A stretch of DNA of 64,000 nucleotides from Neisseria sp. Marseille-Q5346 (lineage in GTDB: Bacteria > Pseudomonadota > Gammaproteobacteria > Burkholderiales > Neisseriaceae). Position numbers and translations under genes: made by a program. The stretch spans positions 1 to 64,000 of the forward strand of contig NZ_OX336253.1 of NCBI RefSeq assembly GCF_946902045.1. The letters run 5' to 3'. How positions within the stretch are numbered: the first letter of the stretch is position 1; each line of letters opens with the position of its first letter. Shown here piece by piece: positions 24,000-35,383 of the stretch. The notes beneath the pieces are model-generated. The model ran no database searches. It saw only the letters and a program-made list of their open reading frames with translations, and had not been told where the DNA came from.

Positions 24000-24758
24000 A
24001 TGAATTCAACTATTAGCTTGCTTATCCTCGCCAAAAATGAGGAAAAAAATATTGGGGAGTGCATTAAAAGCTGTACTTTTGCCAATGAAGTTATTGTTAT
24101 TGATGATCATAGTAATGATGAAACTCCTATAATTGCTGAAAGTTTAGGAGCTAAGGTAATTACTAGAGATATGAATGGAGATTGGGGAAAACAACAAACG
24201 TTTGCGATAGAGCAGGCAAAATCAGATTGGATTTTTTTTATTGATGCTGATGAACGTTGTACGCCAGAGTTGTGTAAAGAAATTGAAGAGGTTGTTGCGC
24301 AAGGACAGCCTTTTGGTTATTGGGTAAAACGTCTTAATCATTTTCAACGGAAATTAGTACGTCATGGTTCTTTAAGTCCTGATTGGGTTTGCAGGTTGAT
24401 GCCAAGAATAGGTAGTTATGTAGAAGGGGTTGTACATCCTAAAATAGTCCATCAGCATGGTAATAAGAAGCTTCGAGCTCCTATGCTTCACTACACTTAT
24501 GAAACATGGGAACAATATTTGAGAAAGATGAATCAATACTCTACGCTTGCAGCTGAAAAGTATAAGCAAGAGGGTAAGGCTAGCCGTCCATTTTTTGATT
24601 TGATTTTGCGACCATTATTCGCTTTTATTAAAATGTATTTTTTAAAGAGAGGATTTTTGGATGGGATGCTGGGCTATACTCTGTGTAAAAACTATGCAAA
24701 CTATACAATGAATAAATATGTGAAATTAAAGTACCTTCTTTCGAAAAATAGGTGTTAA
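24000..24758 (+). CDS. Family 2 glycosyltransferase, WaaE/KdtX-like
   Basis: A 252-residue GT-A enzyme. Visible parts: SLLILAKNEEKNIGECI (nucleotide-binding strand-helix), EVIVIDDHSNDET, the DxD metal site in FFIDADERC, and a C-terminal half with FQRKLVRHG and WVCRLMPR. The family includes WaaE/KdtX and LgtF, which add beta-linked glucose to inner-core heptose of lipooligosaccharide; the acceptor here is not known. Length fits the family. The gene is markedly AT-rich compared with both neighbours and stands alone between the phage end and dcuB, suggesting transfer. ATG at 24000 has AAGGATA upstream. Confidence 0.8.
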   Translation: MNSTISLLILAKNEEKNIGECIKSCTFANEVIVIDDHSNDETPIIAESLGAKVITRDMNGDWGKQQTFAIEQAKSDWIFFIDADERCTPELCKEIEEVVAQGQPFGYWVKRLNHFQRKLVRHGSLSPDWVCRLMPRIGSYVEGVVHPKIVHQHGNKKLRAPMLHYTYETWEQYLRKMNQYSTLAAEKYKQEGKASRPFFDLILRPLFAFIKMYFLKRGFLDGMLGYTLCKNYANYTMNKYVKLKYLLSKNRC

Positions 24759-24897
24759 GTATTAGATAAGACTGAGAGTTCATTTAAGAATGAAGATATA
24801 TTTATTTGGGTAAAAAATGGTTACATTGTTTAGGGTGTTTTGTAATTCCAACTATTTGTAATTTTATTTCGGCGAAGGCCGGATTTTGGGAGTTGTT

Positions 24898-26235
24898 ATG
24901 TCAACTATGTTTTTTATCCAGTTTGCCGTTGTGCTGCTGTGTATCCTGATTGGTGCGCAGGTTGGTGGTATTGGTTTGGGCGTGCTCGGCGGTATCGGCT
25001 TGGCCGTATTGTCTTTTGGTTTCCATCTTCAGCCGACCAGCCCGCCGATTGATGTGATGCTGATGATTATGGCGGTAGTGTCTGCCGCGGCGGCCATGCA
25101 GGCCAGTGGCGGTTTGGACTATATGATTAAAATTGCTACGCGCGTGTTGCACCGTAATCCGAAATACATTACTTTTATCGCGCCGGCGGTAACTTACACC
25201 TTTACCGTGTTGGCAGGTACGGGCCATGTGGCTTACTCGGTCTTGCCCGTGATTGCCGAAGTCAGCCGCCGTAATGGCATCCGTCCTTCCCGTCCTTTGA
25301 CAATGGCGGTTATCGCTTCCCAATTTGCGATTGTCGCCAGCCCGATTGCCGCTGCCGTTGTTGCCTGCGTCTCCATGCTTGAGCCGCAGCACATTACGAT
25401 GGCGGACGTGTTGAAAGTCACCGTTCCGTCCACGATTTTGGGTATCGGTTTGGCTTGCGTGTTCGTAAACAAACTAGGCAAAGAGTTGAAAGACGATCCG
25501 CATTATCAGGCTTTGTTGAAAGACCCGAACTATGTGAAAGAATACATCGATGTGGAGGAGCAAAAAACCGATGTCACCATTTCGCCGAAAGCCAAATTGT
25601 CGGTCGGTATTTTCTTGACTGCGGCATTGCTGGTGGTCGTGATGGGTGCGCTGCCTGAGCTGCGTCCGGCTTTTGAACACGATGGCGCGATCAAGCCTAT
25701 GGGCATGGCGCATACGATTGAAATTGTGATGTTGTCTGCTTCTGCGCTGATTATTTTGGCGTGTAAGCCCAATGGCGATGCGATTACCCGAGGCTCGGTA
25801 TTCCACGCCGGTATGCGTGCCGTGATTGCAGTGTTTGGCGTGGCTTGGTTGGGCGATACCTTGATGAACGGCCACTTAACAGAAGTGGAATCAACCGTCA
25901 GCCATTTGGTTGAATCTGCACCGTGGACCTTTGCCTTCGCCCTGTTTGTCTTGTCGGTCTTGGTCAACAGCCAAGGCGCGACAGTAGCGACGCTGTTCCC
26001 AATCGCCATCAAACTGGGTATTCCTGCGCCCATCATCATCGGCACGTTTGTTGCGGTAAACGGCTATTTCTTCATTCCGAACTACGGTCCGATTATTGCC
26101 GCTATCGACTTTGATACAACCGGCTCGACCAAAATCGGCAAATTTATCTTCAACCACAGCTTCATGATTCCGGGCTTGTTGAGCATGGCATTTAGTCTGG
26201 CTTTTGGTTTGTTGTTGGTTCAACTGTATTATTGA
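24898..26235 (+). CDS. dcuB: Anaerobic C4-dicarboxylate transporter (DcuB type)
   Basis: A 445-residue inner-membrane carrier of the Dcu family that exchanges fumarate, malate or aspartate for succinate. It has about ten to twelve hydrophobic segments and the family signatures [46 protein letters not shown], and [18 protein letters not shown]. DcuA and DcuB are close; the LQP-PPxDVML segment favours DcuB. GGGAG lies before the ATG at 24898. A DUS hairpin follows. Confidence 0.88.
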   Translation: MSTMFFIQFAVVLLCILIGAQVGGIGLGVLGGIGLAVLSFGFHLQPTSPPIDVMLMIMAVVSAAAAMQASGGLDYMIKIATRVLHRNPKYITFIAPAVTYTFTVLAGTGHVAYSVLPVIAEVSRRNGIRPSRPLTMAVIASQFAIVASPIAAAVVACVSMLEPQHITMADVLKVTVPSTILGIGLACVFVNKLGKELKDDPHYQALLKDPNYVKEYIDVEEQKTDVTISPKAKLSVGIFLTAALLVVVMGALPELRPAFEHDGAIKPMGMAHTIEIVMLSASALIILACKPNGDAITRGSVFHAGMRAVIAVFGVAWLGDTLMNGHLTEVESTVSHLVESAPWTFAFALFVLSVLVNSQGATVATLFPIAIKLGIPAPIIIGTFVAVNGYFFIPNYGPIIAAIDFDTTGSTKIGKFIFNHSFMIPGLLSMAFSLAFGLLLVQLYY

Positions 26236-26250
26236 TAGGCTGAAAAATGA

Positions 26251-26281
26251 AGGCCGTCTGAAATTAAATTTCAGACGGCCT
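26251..26281. terminator. DUS inverted pair terminator
   Basis: AGGCCGTCTGAA and TTCAGACGGCCT around 7 bases, followed by T residues, between convergent genes dcuB and the DUF4124 gene. Confidence 0.8.
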
Positions 26282-26304
26282 TTTTGATATTGTTATTTGA
26301 GAGC

Positions 26305-26730
26305 TTAATTGCAGTATTTATTGACGTCGTTTTGGTATTGCTTAATCAGGCTGTCGCGATTGGCCAAGCGTGCGCTTTCGGCGACTTGACGGTTGATTTT
26401 GGCGATTTTGCAGTTTTCCAGCTTGTTTTGGCGGTTTTGCTCTTCGATTTTTTTATTGCGCTCTTCGATTTGTTTGTTTTGTTCCGCAACCTGCTCATTA
26501 GGCTGCTCGGCAACCGGCTCAGATGCCGCAACAGCAGGCGCAACGGCAGGTTTGACGTTGTGCGTGCGGATGTTGACCACGCCGGAACGTTTCGGTTGCA
26601 GGCGGTTTGGCGTATCGGAATAGCTGTTGCCCGATGTGCCTTTCCAAGTGTAAACCTCGGCTGCGCCGGTCAGGGCGGCGGAAGAGAGAAGGGCTGCTAT
26701 CAGACAGGTTTTGAGTACGGAAGATTTCAT
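26305..26730 (-). CDS. DUF4124 domain-containing periplasmic protein
   Basis: A 141-residue exported protein. The signal peptide ends near ALTGAA. It is followed by the DUF4124 hallmark EVYTWKGTSGNSYSDTPNR, an Ala/Val-rich linker and a Gln/Glu/Lys coiled coil (EQNKQIEERNKKIEEQNRQ). The C-terminus has two cysteines that could form a disulfide. Such proteins are common in Neisseria but have no assigned function. It is convergent with dcuB and divergent from guaB. Confidence 0.8.
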   Translation of the reverse strand: MKSSVLKTCLIAALLSSAALTGAAEVYTWKGTSGNSYSDTPNRLQPKRSGVVNIRTHNVKPAVAPAVAASEPVAEQPNEQVAEQNKQIEERNKKIEEQNRQNKLENCKIAKINRQVAESARLANRDSLIKQYQNDVNKYCN

Positions 26731-26877
26731 GGGTTTCCCTTATGTAAATGATGTTCTCATGCGGCTTATTTTACTTGAAACTGCAATGCGTTGGCATATT
26801 TTTGTACGCTAAATCAAATCATGTAAAAAAATAACGTTAAAACGTGTATTGCCAATGTTAGCATCAAGCCGGTGTGA

Positions 26878-28383
<1,506 letters not shown>

Positions 28384-28395
28384 ACCAGTATAAAA

Positions 28396-28424
28396 AGGTC
28401 GTCTGAAAATATTTCAGACGGCCT
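28396..28424 (+). terminator. DUS inverted pair terminator after guaB
   Basis: AGGTCGTCTGAA pairs with TTCAGACGGCCT around 5 bases, followed by TT. One arm is the mucosa-type variant. Confidence 0.7.
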
Positions 28425-28448
28425 TTCTGTTTTTATAAGGTTTTAAAA

Positions 28449-28565
28449 ATGAAGCAGATATTGTTTGCTGCCGTTATGCTTAGTATTTGGGGCGTGGTAT
28501 TTGCAGAATAATTGGGGAGACAAACACTTCACGCGCTCAAACCAGAGTGCATCTGTTGAAATGAC
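28449..28565 (+). pseudogene. Remnant of a small secreted protein
   Basis: ATG at 28449 opens a 20-residue signal peptide-like frame, MKQILFAAVMLSIWGVVFAE, then a stop at 28509-28511. A shift of one base at this point opens NNWGDKHFTRSNQSASVEM, running on to a TAG near 28568, so the original product may have been a small exported protein now broken by a frameshift. The rest of the 284-base gap up to waaF holds one DUS near 28609. Confidence 0.35.
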
Positions 28566-28667
28566 ATGTATCAACTAGTACGTTCTGATTAAGGCGATTA
28601 AACCGAGTTTCAGACGGCCTTTTAAAAATCGTATTACAATAAGCCAAAATTAAAAACACATTCCATT

Positions 28668-29687
28668 ATGTCCAAAAAAATCCTGATTATTACCCCAAGC
28701 TGGATTGGCGACTGTGTCATGACCCAACCGCTTTATCGCCGTTTGCATGAGCTGCATCCCGGCTGCACCATTGATGCTTTTGCACCCAAATGGTCGATGG
28801 CCGTATTTGAGCGTATGCCTGAAATCAACCGTGTGATGGAAAATCCGTTTGGACATGGTGCGTTGGAATTGAAAAAACGCTGGCGTATCGGGCGTGAATT
28901 GGGAAAAGAAGGCTATGATCAAGTAATTGTTTTGCCCGGTTCGCTCAAATCCGCCATCATTGCCTTGGCTACGGGCATTAAGCAGCGTACGGGCTACGTC
29001 GGCGAATCACGCTATTTTTTGCTGAACGATATCCGCAGGTTGGATAAGGCCGCGTTTCCCCTGATGGTCGACCGCTATACTGCGCTGGCGCATCCGACCC
29101 AAGCGGATTTTAACGGGCATTCCGATAATCCCTGTTTCACGATTGATCCTGAAAGCCGTCAAGCCGCTTTGGCAAAACATGGTTTGACGACGGATAAACC
29201 GATTTTGGCATTTTGTCCCGGTGCGGAATATGGTCCGGCCAAGCGTTGGCCTGCGCGTCATTTTGCCGAACTTGGCCGCCGATATTTAGCCGAGGGTTGG
29301 CAGGTTTGGCTGTTTGGTTCGCAAAAAGATTTTGATATTGCAGATGAAATCAACCGACTTTCAGACGGCCTTTGCACCAATCTTTGCGGCAAAACCAATC
29401 TTTCTGAAGCCATTGATTTGTTGTCTTGTGCCGATACGGTTGTGTGCAACGACAGCGGTCTGATGCACCTTGCGGCCGCGCTTGATCGGAAATTGGTTGC
29501 GGTTTACGGCTCATCCAGCCCTGACCATACGCCGCCTCTCAGCCAAAAGGCAAAAATCGTCAGTTTGAATTTGGATTGCTCACCTTGTTTTAAACGCGAA
29601 TGTCCGCTGGGGCATACGGATTGTTTGAATAAGCTGACGCCGGATATGGTGCAAAAAGCGGCGGAAGAGCTGGCTCGTTCGGCGTAA
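28668..29687 (+). CDS. waaF: ADP-heptose:LPS heptosyltransferase II
   Basis: A 339-residue GT9 enzyme that adds the second L-glycero-D-manno-heptose to the LOS inner core. It begins ILIITPSWIGDCVMTQPLYRRL, the heptosyltransferase II signature, and later has FCPGAEYGPAKRWPARHFAELG and CNDSGLMHLAAAL, the ADP-heptose site. It has the length of meningococcal RfaF. A DUS complement (TTCAGACGGCCT) lies inside the gene near 29360. Confidence 0.95.
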   Translation: MSKKILIITPSWIGDCVMTQPLYRRLHELHPGCTIDAFAPKWSMAVFERMPEINRVMENPFGHGALELKKRWRIGRELGKEGYDQVIVLPGSLKSAIIALATGIKQRTGYVGESRYFLLNDIRRLDKAAFPLMVDRYTALAHPTQADFNGHSDNPCFTIDPESRQAALAKHGLTTDKPILAFCPGAEYGPAKRWPARHFAELGRRYLAEGWQVWLFGSQKDFDIADEINRLSDGLCTNLCGKTNLSEAIDLLSCADTVVCNDSGLMHLAAALDRKLVAVYGSSSPDHTPPLSQKAKIVSLNLDCSPCFKRECPLGHTDCLNKLTPDMVQKAAEELARSA

Positions 29688-29712
29688 TCCAAGATATATA
29701 CTGGAAAGCAGT

Positions 29713-29738
29713 AAAGGGCGGATTTGAATCTGCCCTTT
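29713..29738 (+). terminator. Terminator after waaF
   Basis: AAAGGGCGGATT pairs with AATCTGCCCTTT with one G-T wobble across 2 bases; a T-rich tail follows. A DUS pair stands beyond it at 29770-29800. Confidence 0.75.
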
Positions 29739-29769
29739 TGATTTTTCGTTTCTTTTATTTTTTAATAAA

Positions 29770-29800
29770 AGGCCGTCTGAAAATCATATTTCAGACGGCC
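29770..29800. terminator. DUS inverted pair between waaF and fbp
   Basis: AGGCCGTCTGAA and TTCAGACGGCC form a hairpin between convergent genes; it would serve the end of fbp. Confidence 0.7.
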
Positions 29801-29830
29801 ATTTTGTCGGTTTGAAATCAATACATCTGA

Positions 29831-30805
29831 TTATTTTTGATGCAGATGATAAACGTATTCCACTTCTTCGCGGCTGCCCATGAATACGGCAACACGTTGG
29901 TGCAGGCCGGTAGGTTGGATGTCGAGCATGGCTTCGATGGCGTTGTTTGATGCGCCGCCGGCTTGTTCCATAATCAGGCTCATCGGGTTGGCTTCGTACA
30001 TCAGGCGCAGTTTGCCCGGTTTGGATGGGTCGCGCTTGTCTTGCGGATACATGAATACGCCGCCGCGCATCAGGATGCGGTGGATTTCGGCAACCATGCT
30101 GGCAACCCAGCGCATATTGTAGTTTTTGCCGCGTACGCCGGTTTCGCCTGCCAGCAATTCGTCAATGTATTGTTGAACAGGGGCGAACCAATGTCTTTGG
30201 TTGGACATATTGATGGCGAATTCTTTAGTGGATTCGGGAACGCACGGATTTTCTTTGGTCAGCAGGAATTGGTTGGCATCGTCCAGAGTGAAGACAAATA
30301 CGCCGTGACCGACAGTCAGTACCAGTTGGGTTTGCGGACCGTATAAAACATAGCCTGCAGCCACTTGGTCGCGGCCTTTTTGCAGGAAGGATTCGGTAGT
30401 CAATGCGCCTTCAGGTTTCGCCAAGACGGAGAAGATGGTGCCGACGGAGATGTTGACGTCGATATTGGAAGAGCCATCCAACGGGTCAAACAACACCAAA
30501 TAGCCGCCGTTTTCGTGTGTGGCGACATAGGTGTCTTCTTCTTCGCTGGCAAGGCCCGCGATGTTGGCATTGGCTTTTAAAACATCAATCATGATGTTGT
30601 TAGCGATGACGTCAAGTTTCTTTTGGTCTTCGCCTTGGATGTTGCCGGTACCGGCCATACCCAAAACGCCGGAAAGCGCGCCGAGGCGGACTTTGGCGTT
30701 GATGTCCAAACAGGCGGCGGCTACGGATTCCAGTACGCTGGCCAGCTCTTGCGGCAGTTTGTGTTCGGGCAGGTGTTGGGCTAAGAATTGGTTCAGTGTC
30801 TTCAT
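29831..30805 (-). CDS. fbp: Fructose-1,6-bisphosphatase class I
   Basis: A 324-residue enzyme that hydrolyses fructose-1,6-bisphosphate to fructose-6-phosphate in gluconeogenesis. Metal and substrate motifs are visible: [30 protein letters not shown] (the FBPase signature) and ending with [13 protein letters not shown]. Full length for the family. GGAAAAGAG precedes the ATG. Confidence 0.97.
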   Translation of the reverse strand: MKTLNQFLAQHLPEHKLPQELASVLESVAAACLDINAKVRLGALSGVLGMAGTGNIQGEDQKKLDVIANNIMIDVLKANANIAGLASEEEDTYVATHENGGYLVLFDPLDGSSNIDVNISVGTIFSVLAKPEGALTTESFLQKGRDQVAAGYVLYGPQTQLVLTVGHGVFVFTLDDANQFLLTKENPCVPESTKEFAINMSNQRHWFAPVQQYIDELLAGETGVRGKNYNMRWVASMVAEIHRILMRGGVFMYPQDKRDPSKPGKLRLMYEANPMSLIMEQAGGASNNAIEAMLDIQPTGLHQRVAVFMGSREEVEYVYHLHQK

Positions 30806-30872
30806 GGTTTCACTCTTTTCCTAAGTTTGAATCGGGTATTTTTCAATTTCAGGCCGTCTGAAAACGGCGTGT

Positions 30873-31226
30873 TCATTTGGTTTTGCTCTCGGCCATGCTT
30901 AAAACTTCTTTAGTGCAGGCGATGCTGGTGTCTTTGATGCGTTTTTTCAGCTCGTCGCTCATGGAGTCGCTGCCGCCCAAAAGCGAGGTTGCTTCTTCGG
31001 GGCTGATTTTATCAACTGTTTTTTCACCGATACAGCGGCAGATTTTTTCAGTGGTCGCGGAATCAAACGGGCTTTTTCCGGAGGCTTTTTCTACGCAGGC
31101 TTCGGTTGCCGAGCGGACAAATTCGGTGCGGAAACTTTGGGTAAATTCTTCTTTAAATTCGTTTTTTACAGATTCGCTGCACGCGCAAAGAAGGAGCGTG
31201 CAGGCTAGGGGTGTGCGTATATTCAT
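30873..31226 (-). CDS. Hypothetical lipoprotein
   Basis: A 117-residue protein with a lipoprotein signal (TPLACTLLLCAC, lipid Cys at about residue 15) and a helical mature part holding four cysteines (ACVEK, ICRCIG, IACTKE). No family recognised. It stands alone between fbp and rlmJ, with a DUS just downstream. Confidence 0.75.
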   Translation of the reverse strand: MNIRTPLACTLLLCACSESVKNEFKEEFTQSFRTEFVRSATEACVEKASGKSPFDSATTEKICRCIGEKTVDKISPEEATSLLGGSDSMSDELKKRIKDTSIACTKEVLSMAESKTK

Positions 31227-31356
31227 GAGTGGACGGCCGTTAATTGTTATGTTGTGAATTGTAGTGGAAAAAGGCTTAAGTATAAAGAGTTAAGGCCGTC
31301 TGAACAGGCGTGGCGGCAAAATTGAAGCGCTTGGGTATGCGTTCAAACGGCAGCGT

Positions 31357-32202
31357 TTATTTCGTTTTGCTTTCCAATACATAATGCGCGCCTGCATCTT
31401 GCGCCAAAATTTTGGAAAGTTCGGGCAGATTGTTTTGCAACTGTTCGGCAAGCATATAGGGCGGGTTGATGACGAACATGCCGCTGCCGTGCATACCGAA
31501 GCCGTCGCTGCGCGGCGTATGGACATGAAGCTCGGCGTGCAGATAATTGTCGGGAGCGATTTTTTTGAGTTCGTCCGGCAGTTTGCGGCTTTCTTCACGG
31601 CTCAAGCAGGGATACCAAACCATGTAGCAGCTGGTTTCAAAGCGTTTCAAGGCATCTTTCAAGACTTGGACGACACGGCGGTAGTCTTGTTTTTCTTCGT
31701 AGGGCGGATCAATCAAGACGGCGGCACGGCGGGGCGGAGGAGGCAAGAGTGAAATCAGGCCTTGATAACCGTCCGCTTGGCTGACCTGCACTTTACGCGC
31801 AGGGCGGACTTCGCGCATATTGTTTTGCAAGTGGACAAAATCGGCAGGGTGCAGCTCAAAGAGGCGCATTTTGTCGCTGTCGCGCGTGAGCGCCTGTGCC
31901 AGCCAAGGCGAGCCGCAGTAAAGGTTGTCTTGCGGCAGTATTTGTTTCAGACGGCCTACAAATTCGTCCAATTCGGCAGGCAGCTTGTCAGCTTGTTCCA
32001 AGAGCGCAATGCCTTGTTTGTATTCGCCGACCTTTTGCGCTTCATCGCCGCTCAAATCATACAAACCGGCACCGCTGTGCGTATCGATATACCAATAGGG
32101 CTTGTCTTTGCGGTTGAAATATTCGAGGACGAGGAAGAGGGTAAAGTGCTTGAGCATATCGGCATGGTTGCCGGCATGGAAGGCGTGGCGGTAGCTGAGC
32201 AT
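31357..32202 (-). CDS. rlmJ: 23S rRNA (adenine-2030-N6)-methyltransferase
   Basis: A 281-residue SAM-dependent methyltransferase of the RlmJ/YhiR family that modifies A2030 of 23S rRNA. The N-terminus MLSYRHAFHAGNHADMLKH is diagnostic. The catalytic DPPYEEK sits at about residue 164-170 and GAGLYDLS near 46 forms part of the SAM pocket. Length fits the family. It is divergent from ribE. Confidence 0.93.
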   Translation of the reverse strand: MLSYRHAFHAGNHADMLKHFTLFLVLEYFNRKDKPYWYIDTHSGAGLYDLSGDEAQKVGEYKQGIALLEQADKLPAELDEFVGRLKQILPQDNLYCGSPWLAQALTRDSDKMRLFELHPADFVHLQNNMREVRPARKVQVSQADGYQGLISLLPPPPRRAAVLIDPPYEEKQDYRRVVQVLKDALKRFETSCYMVWYPCLSREESRKLPDELKKIAPDNYLHAELHVHTPRSDGFGMHGSGMFVINPPYMLAEQLQNNLPELSKILAQDAGAHYVLESKTK

Positions 32203-32327
32203 GATCGGGCTGCGGAAATAAAAATCCGATTATACCCCAAACCATCGCCATCACCGCTTTCAGACGGCCTTTGTGCCTGGAAAATGCTACAATATCCGCC
32301 TTATCGTACCATCGGAAAGAAGACATC

Positions 32328-32942
32328 ATGTTTACAGGCATCGTACAAGGCATGGGCAAAATTACAGACATCGCCCAACCTTCGCCCGACTTTCGTACCC
32401 ACACAGTCGAGCTGCCCCCCGAAATCGCCGACAATCTGCAAACCGGCGCCTCTGTCGCCAACAACGGCTGCTGCCTGACCATTACCCGAATCGACGGCAA
32501 CAAAGTCAGCTTTGATTTGATGGACGAGACCTTACGCAAAACCAATCTCGGTAGCTTGAAAGTCGGCGACAGTGTCAATTTGGAACGTGCGGCGCGGTTT
32601 GGTGATGAAATCGGCGGCCATGTGATGAGCGGCCATGTGATGGCGGTTACCCGAATTTCCCAAATTGAATCAAGCGAGTTCAACCGTACAGTTTGGTTTG
32701 AGCTGCCGGAAAACCTCAAGCCCTACATCCTGACCAAAGGCTTTGTCGGTTTGGACGGTTGCAGCCTGACCATAGGCGAAGTCAGCGACAGCGAATTTTG
32801 CGTACACCTGATTCCGGAGACTTTGGAGCGTACCCTGTTTGGCAGCCGCAAAGAAGGCGACCTCATCAATATTGAAATCGATCCGCAAACCCAAGCCGTT
32901 GTCGATACCGTGATGCGTGTATTGGCACAAAAGGCCGTCTGA
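32328..32942 (+). CDS. ribE: Riboflavin synthase alpha chain
   Basis: A 204-residue enzyme that dismutates two 6,7-dimethyl-8-ribityllumazine to riboflavin. It shows two tandem lumazine-binding repeats ([12 protein letters not shown] at the start; [14 protein letters not shown] in the second). The final codons GCC GTC TGA come from a DUS at 32932-32943, adding a -AV C-terminus. The next gene begins 17 bases on. Confidence 0.93.
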   Translation: MFTGIVQGMGKITDIAQPSPDFRTHTVELPPEIADNLQTGASVANNGCCLTITRIDGNKVSFDLMDETLRKTNLGSLKVGDSVNLERAARFGDEIGGHVMSGHVMAVTRISQIESSEFNRTVWFELPENLKPYILTKGFVGLDGCSLTIGEVSDSEFCVHLIPETLERTLFGSRKEGDLINIEIDPQTQAVVDTVMRVLAQKAV

Positions 32943-32959
32943 AAAAAAAGAAAGCCGAA

Positions 32960-33826
32960 ATGAAATTATCCAATTTTTTGAAAAAAGCCAATTCCGTTTT
33001 AAACCGTCTGGATTTAATCCTGCCTGACGAAGCCGGTAAAACCGACTGGCGCGCTTTGGCCTACCGTTGGCACAGCGTGGGCAAAAAAGGCATTTTGGAA
33101 AGCCTGCCGCGTCCGCATACGTTTCCTTTAAGCAGATTGGCGGCAGTCGGTTCGCAAACCGACAGGCTGAAACGCAATACCGAGCAATTTTTGGCAGGCC
33201 GTCCGGCAAATAATGTCTTGATGACCGGCGCGCGCGGTACGGGGAAATCCTCCTTGGTTAAAGCGTTGTTGCACGAATACGCCGAGCGCGGCCTGCGACT
33301 GATTGAAGTGGATAAAAGTGATTTGATCAGCTTGCCGGCTTTATTGACGCTGTTGTCCGAGCGCTCTGAGAAATTTATCGTCTTCTGCGATGATTTGTCG
33401 TTTGAAACCGGTGATGAAACCTATAAAGCCTTGAAAACTGCTTTAGATGGCGGACTGTCGCAACGTTGCACCAATGTTTTGGTTTATGCAACTTCCAACC
33501 GCCGTCATTTAATTCCCGAATACATGGATGAAAACGGCGGTACTACTGGCACTCGCGGCGAAATTCATCAAAAAGAGGCTGTTGAGGAGAAAATCTCCCT
33601 TTCCGACCGCTTCGGCTTATGGCTGAGTTTTTATCCTTTCGACCAAAACGATTATCTGACCGCTGTTGCCAACTGGTTGGAAGATTTCAATGTTCCTTTT
33701 GACGATACGGCGCGCCAAGCCGCATTGCAATGGGCACAAATGCGCGGCAGCCGTTCGGGTCGTTCGGCATGGCAGTTTGCCTGCGACTGGGCAGGCCGGT
33801 TGCCGGAAGAAAGAGTATTGGATTAA
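32960..33826 (+). CDS. DUF815 family AAA-type ATPase
   Basis: A 288-residue P-loop protein. Walker A is GARGTGKSS at about residues 90-98, Walker B is FIVFCDDLSF at about 133-142, and a sensor-like VLVYATSNRRHL follows. DUF815 proteins are common in proteobacteria; the function is not known. It is likely cotranscribed with ribE and is followed by a DUS terminator. Confidence 0.85.
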   Translation: MKLSNFLKKANSVLNRLDLILPDEAGKTDWRALAYRWHSVGKKGILESLPRPHTFPLSRLAAVGSQTDRLKRNTEQFLAGRPANNVLMTGARGTGKSSLVKALLHEYAERGLRLIEVDKSDLISLPALLTLLSERSEKFIVFCDDLSFETGDETYKALKTALDGGLSQRCTNVLVYATSNRRHLIPEYMDENGGTTGTRGEIHQKEAVEEKISLSDRFGLWLSFYPFDQNDYLTAVANWLEDFNVPFDDTARQAALQWAQMRGSRSGRSAWQFACDWAGRLPEERVLD

Positions 33827-33840
33827 GGCTGAAAAAGCAA

Positions 33841-33870
33841 AGGCCGTCTGAATATGGTTTCAGACGGCCT
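33841..33870. terminator. DUS inverted pair terminator
   Basis: AGGCCGTCTGAA and TTCAGACGGCCT around 6 bases, then T4, between convergent genes. Confidence 0.8.
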
Positions 33871-33891
33871 TTTTGTATTTTTATTTATCCA

Positions 33892-34320
33892 TCAGCGCAA
33901 GCATGAAGACAACCATTGCTGGCGCTGGCGCGGATTGAGCAGATGATAGAGGCGGTATTGGATTTCCATTTCATCCACCGCATAGTCCATGCTGGAGAGG
34001 TAGCGGTTTTCAACATAATCGCGGGCGGCGTTTGAGTCGAATGAGTCGCCGGAGAGGATTTTGATGATGGTTTGACGGCGGTTGCGGTCGGAGCGTACGG
34101 TTTTACGGTAGGCTTTATCGTTGATTTGTTTGAAGTCGGTACGCAGGCGGCGCAGGGCGGCGTGTTGGTCGGCGGATAAATTGAGCTGTCGGATGTCGCA
34201 ATTCGGGTGGAAGTCGTCCAAAGTGGCTAGAAACGGACCGGCATGTGCAGGCAGACTGGAACAGAGTAGGGCGAGTGCTAAGAAAATAAAAGTCGGATAG
34301 CGGGAAAGTGCAACAGACAC
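33892..34320 (-). CDS. Small periplasmic Spy/CpxP-like protein
   Basis: A 142-residue exported protein starting at GTG with AGGA upstream. The signal peptide ends PAHA. The mature part is helical with LNLSADQHAALRRLRTDF and LLNPRQRQQWL, similar to the repeated LTxxQ motifs of Spy/CpxP periplasmic chaperones. Two cysteines (one early, one near the end) could pair. The chaperone role is inferred from this similarity. The 277-base gap to rpe is AT-rich without a seen gene. Confidence 0.7.
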   Translation of the reverse strand: MSVALSRYPTFIFLALALLCSSLPAHAGPFLATLDDFHPNCDIRQLNLSADQHAALRRLRTDFKQINDKAYRKTVRSDRNRRQTIIKILSGDSFDSNAARDYVENRYLSSMDYAVDEMEIQYRLYHLLNPRQRQQWLSSCLR

Positions 34321-34597
34321 GGTGTTTTCCTAATGTTTCATCAGGTTTGGAAATATAACCGATAAGCGTGTGAAAGGCAGTATCAATGCAGTTAACTTTT
34401 GTTAATGATGTTAGATTTTTTTGAATGTGTATGTAATCTAATAATTTATTTTCAAAGCCTTACTATGTGATTATAAGTTTCATTAATGTATATGAAATGT
34501 AAATTCACAAAAATGACAGCAGAGGTGTTGTCGGCGGCATACAACATAGGGTTAAAAATGCGATAATGATAAAGGAACACACTTTAGGAGAATAAAC

Positions 34598-35278
34598 ATG
34601 ACCGACTACCGTATTGCCCCCAGTATTTTGTCCGCTGATTTTGCCCGTTTGGGCGAAGAGGTTGCCGAAGTGATCCGCGCCGGTGCGGATTTGATTCATT
34701 TTGACGTGATGGACAATCATTATGTGCCGAATCTGACTTTCGGCCCTATGGTTTGCGCGGCTTTGAAACCGTATGCAACCGTGCCGGTCGATGTACATTT
34801 GATGGTTGAGCCGGTGGATGATTTGATTCATGCGTTTGCCAAAGCCGGTGCCAATATCATTACCTTTCATCCGGAAGCCAGTCGCCATGTCGATCGCAGC
34901 TTGGGTTTGATTAAAGAATACGGCTGTCAGGCAGGTTTGGTATTGAATCCTGCTACGCCGGTCAATATTCTGGAAAACGTTTTGGACAAACTGGATATGG
35001 TTTTGCTGATGTCGGTCAACCCGGGCTTTGGCGGACAAAGCTTTATCCCGAATACGCTGGTGAAAATCCGCAAAGTGCGCGAGATGTTGGACGAGTATGA
35101 ACGGCAAAGTGGCCGCCATATCGCATTGGAAGTCGATGGCGGCGTGAAGACAGACAATATTGCTGAAATTGCGGCGGCGGGTGCGGATACGTTTGTAGCC
35201 GGTTCGGCAATTTTTGGCAAACCGGATTACAAAGCCGTTATTGATGAGATGCGCCAACAGTTGGCGCAAGTTGGATAA
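34598..35278 (+). CDS. rpe: Ribulose-phosphate 3-epimerase
   Basis: A 226-residue TIM barrel enzyme interconverting ribulose-5-phosphate and xylulose-5-phosphate. Motifs: [14 protein letters not shown] (first strand), [17 protein letters not shown] (metal and catalytic Asp), [11 protein letters not shown], and [12 protein letters not shown] (phosphate site). GGAGAATAAAC precedes the ATG. Confidence 0.97.
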   Translation: MTDYRIAPSILSADFARLGEEVAEVIRAGADLIHFDVMDNHYVPNLTFGPMVCAALKPYATVPVDVHLMVEPVDDLIHAFAKAGANIITFHPEASRHVDRSLGLIKEYGCQAGLVLNPATPVNILENVLDKLDMVLLMSVNPGFGGQSFIPNTLVKIRKVREMLDEYERQSGRHIALEVDGGVKTDNIAEIAAAGADTFVAGSAIFGKPDYKAVIDEMRQQLAQVG

Positions 35279-35334
35279 CTAAGCCGGGATATTCTTGGTT
35301 TTTCAAACTTTGGAATAACAATATTGAATATTAA

Positions 35335-35364
35335 AGGCCGTCTGAAATGATTTTCAGACGGCCT
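35335..35364. terminator. DUS inverted pair terminator
   Basis: A DUS pair around 6 bases followed by TTTG separates convergent rpe and the phosphomutase gene. Confidence 0.8.
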
Positions 35365-35383
35365 TTTGTTTTAGCCTAAACCC

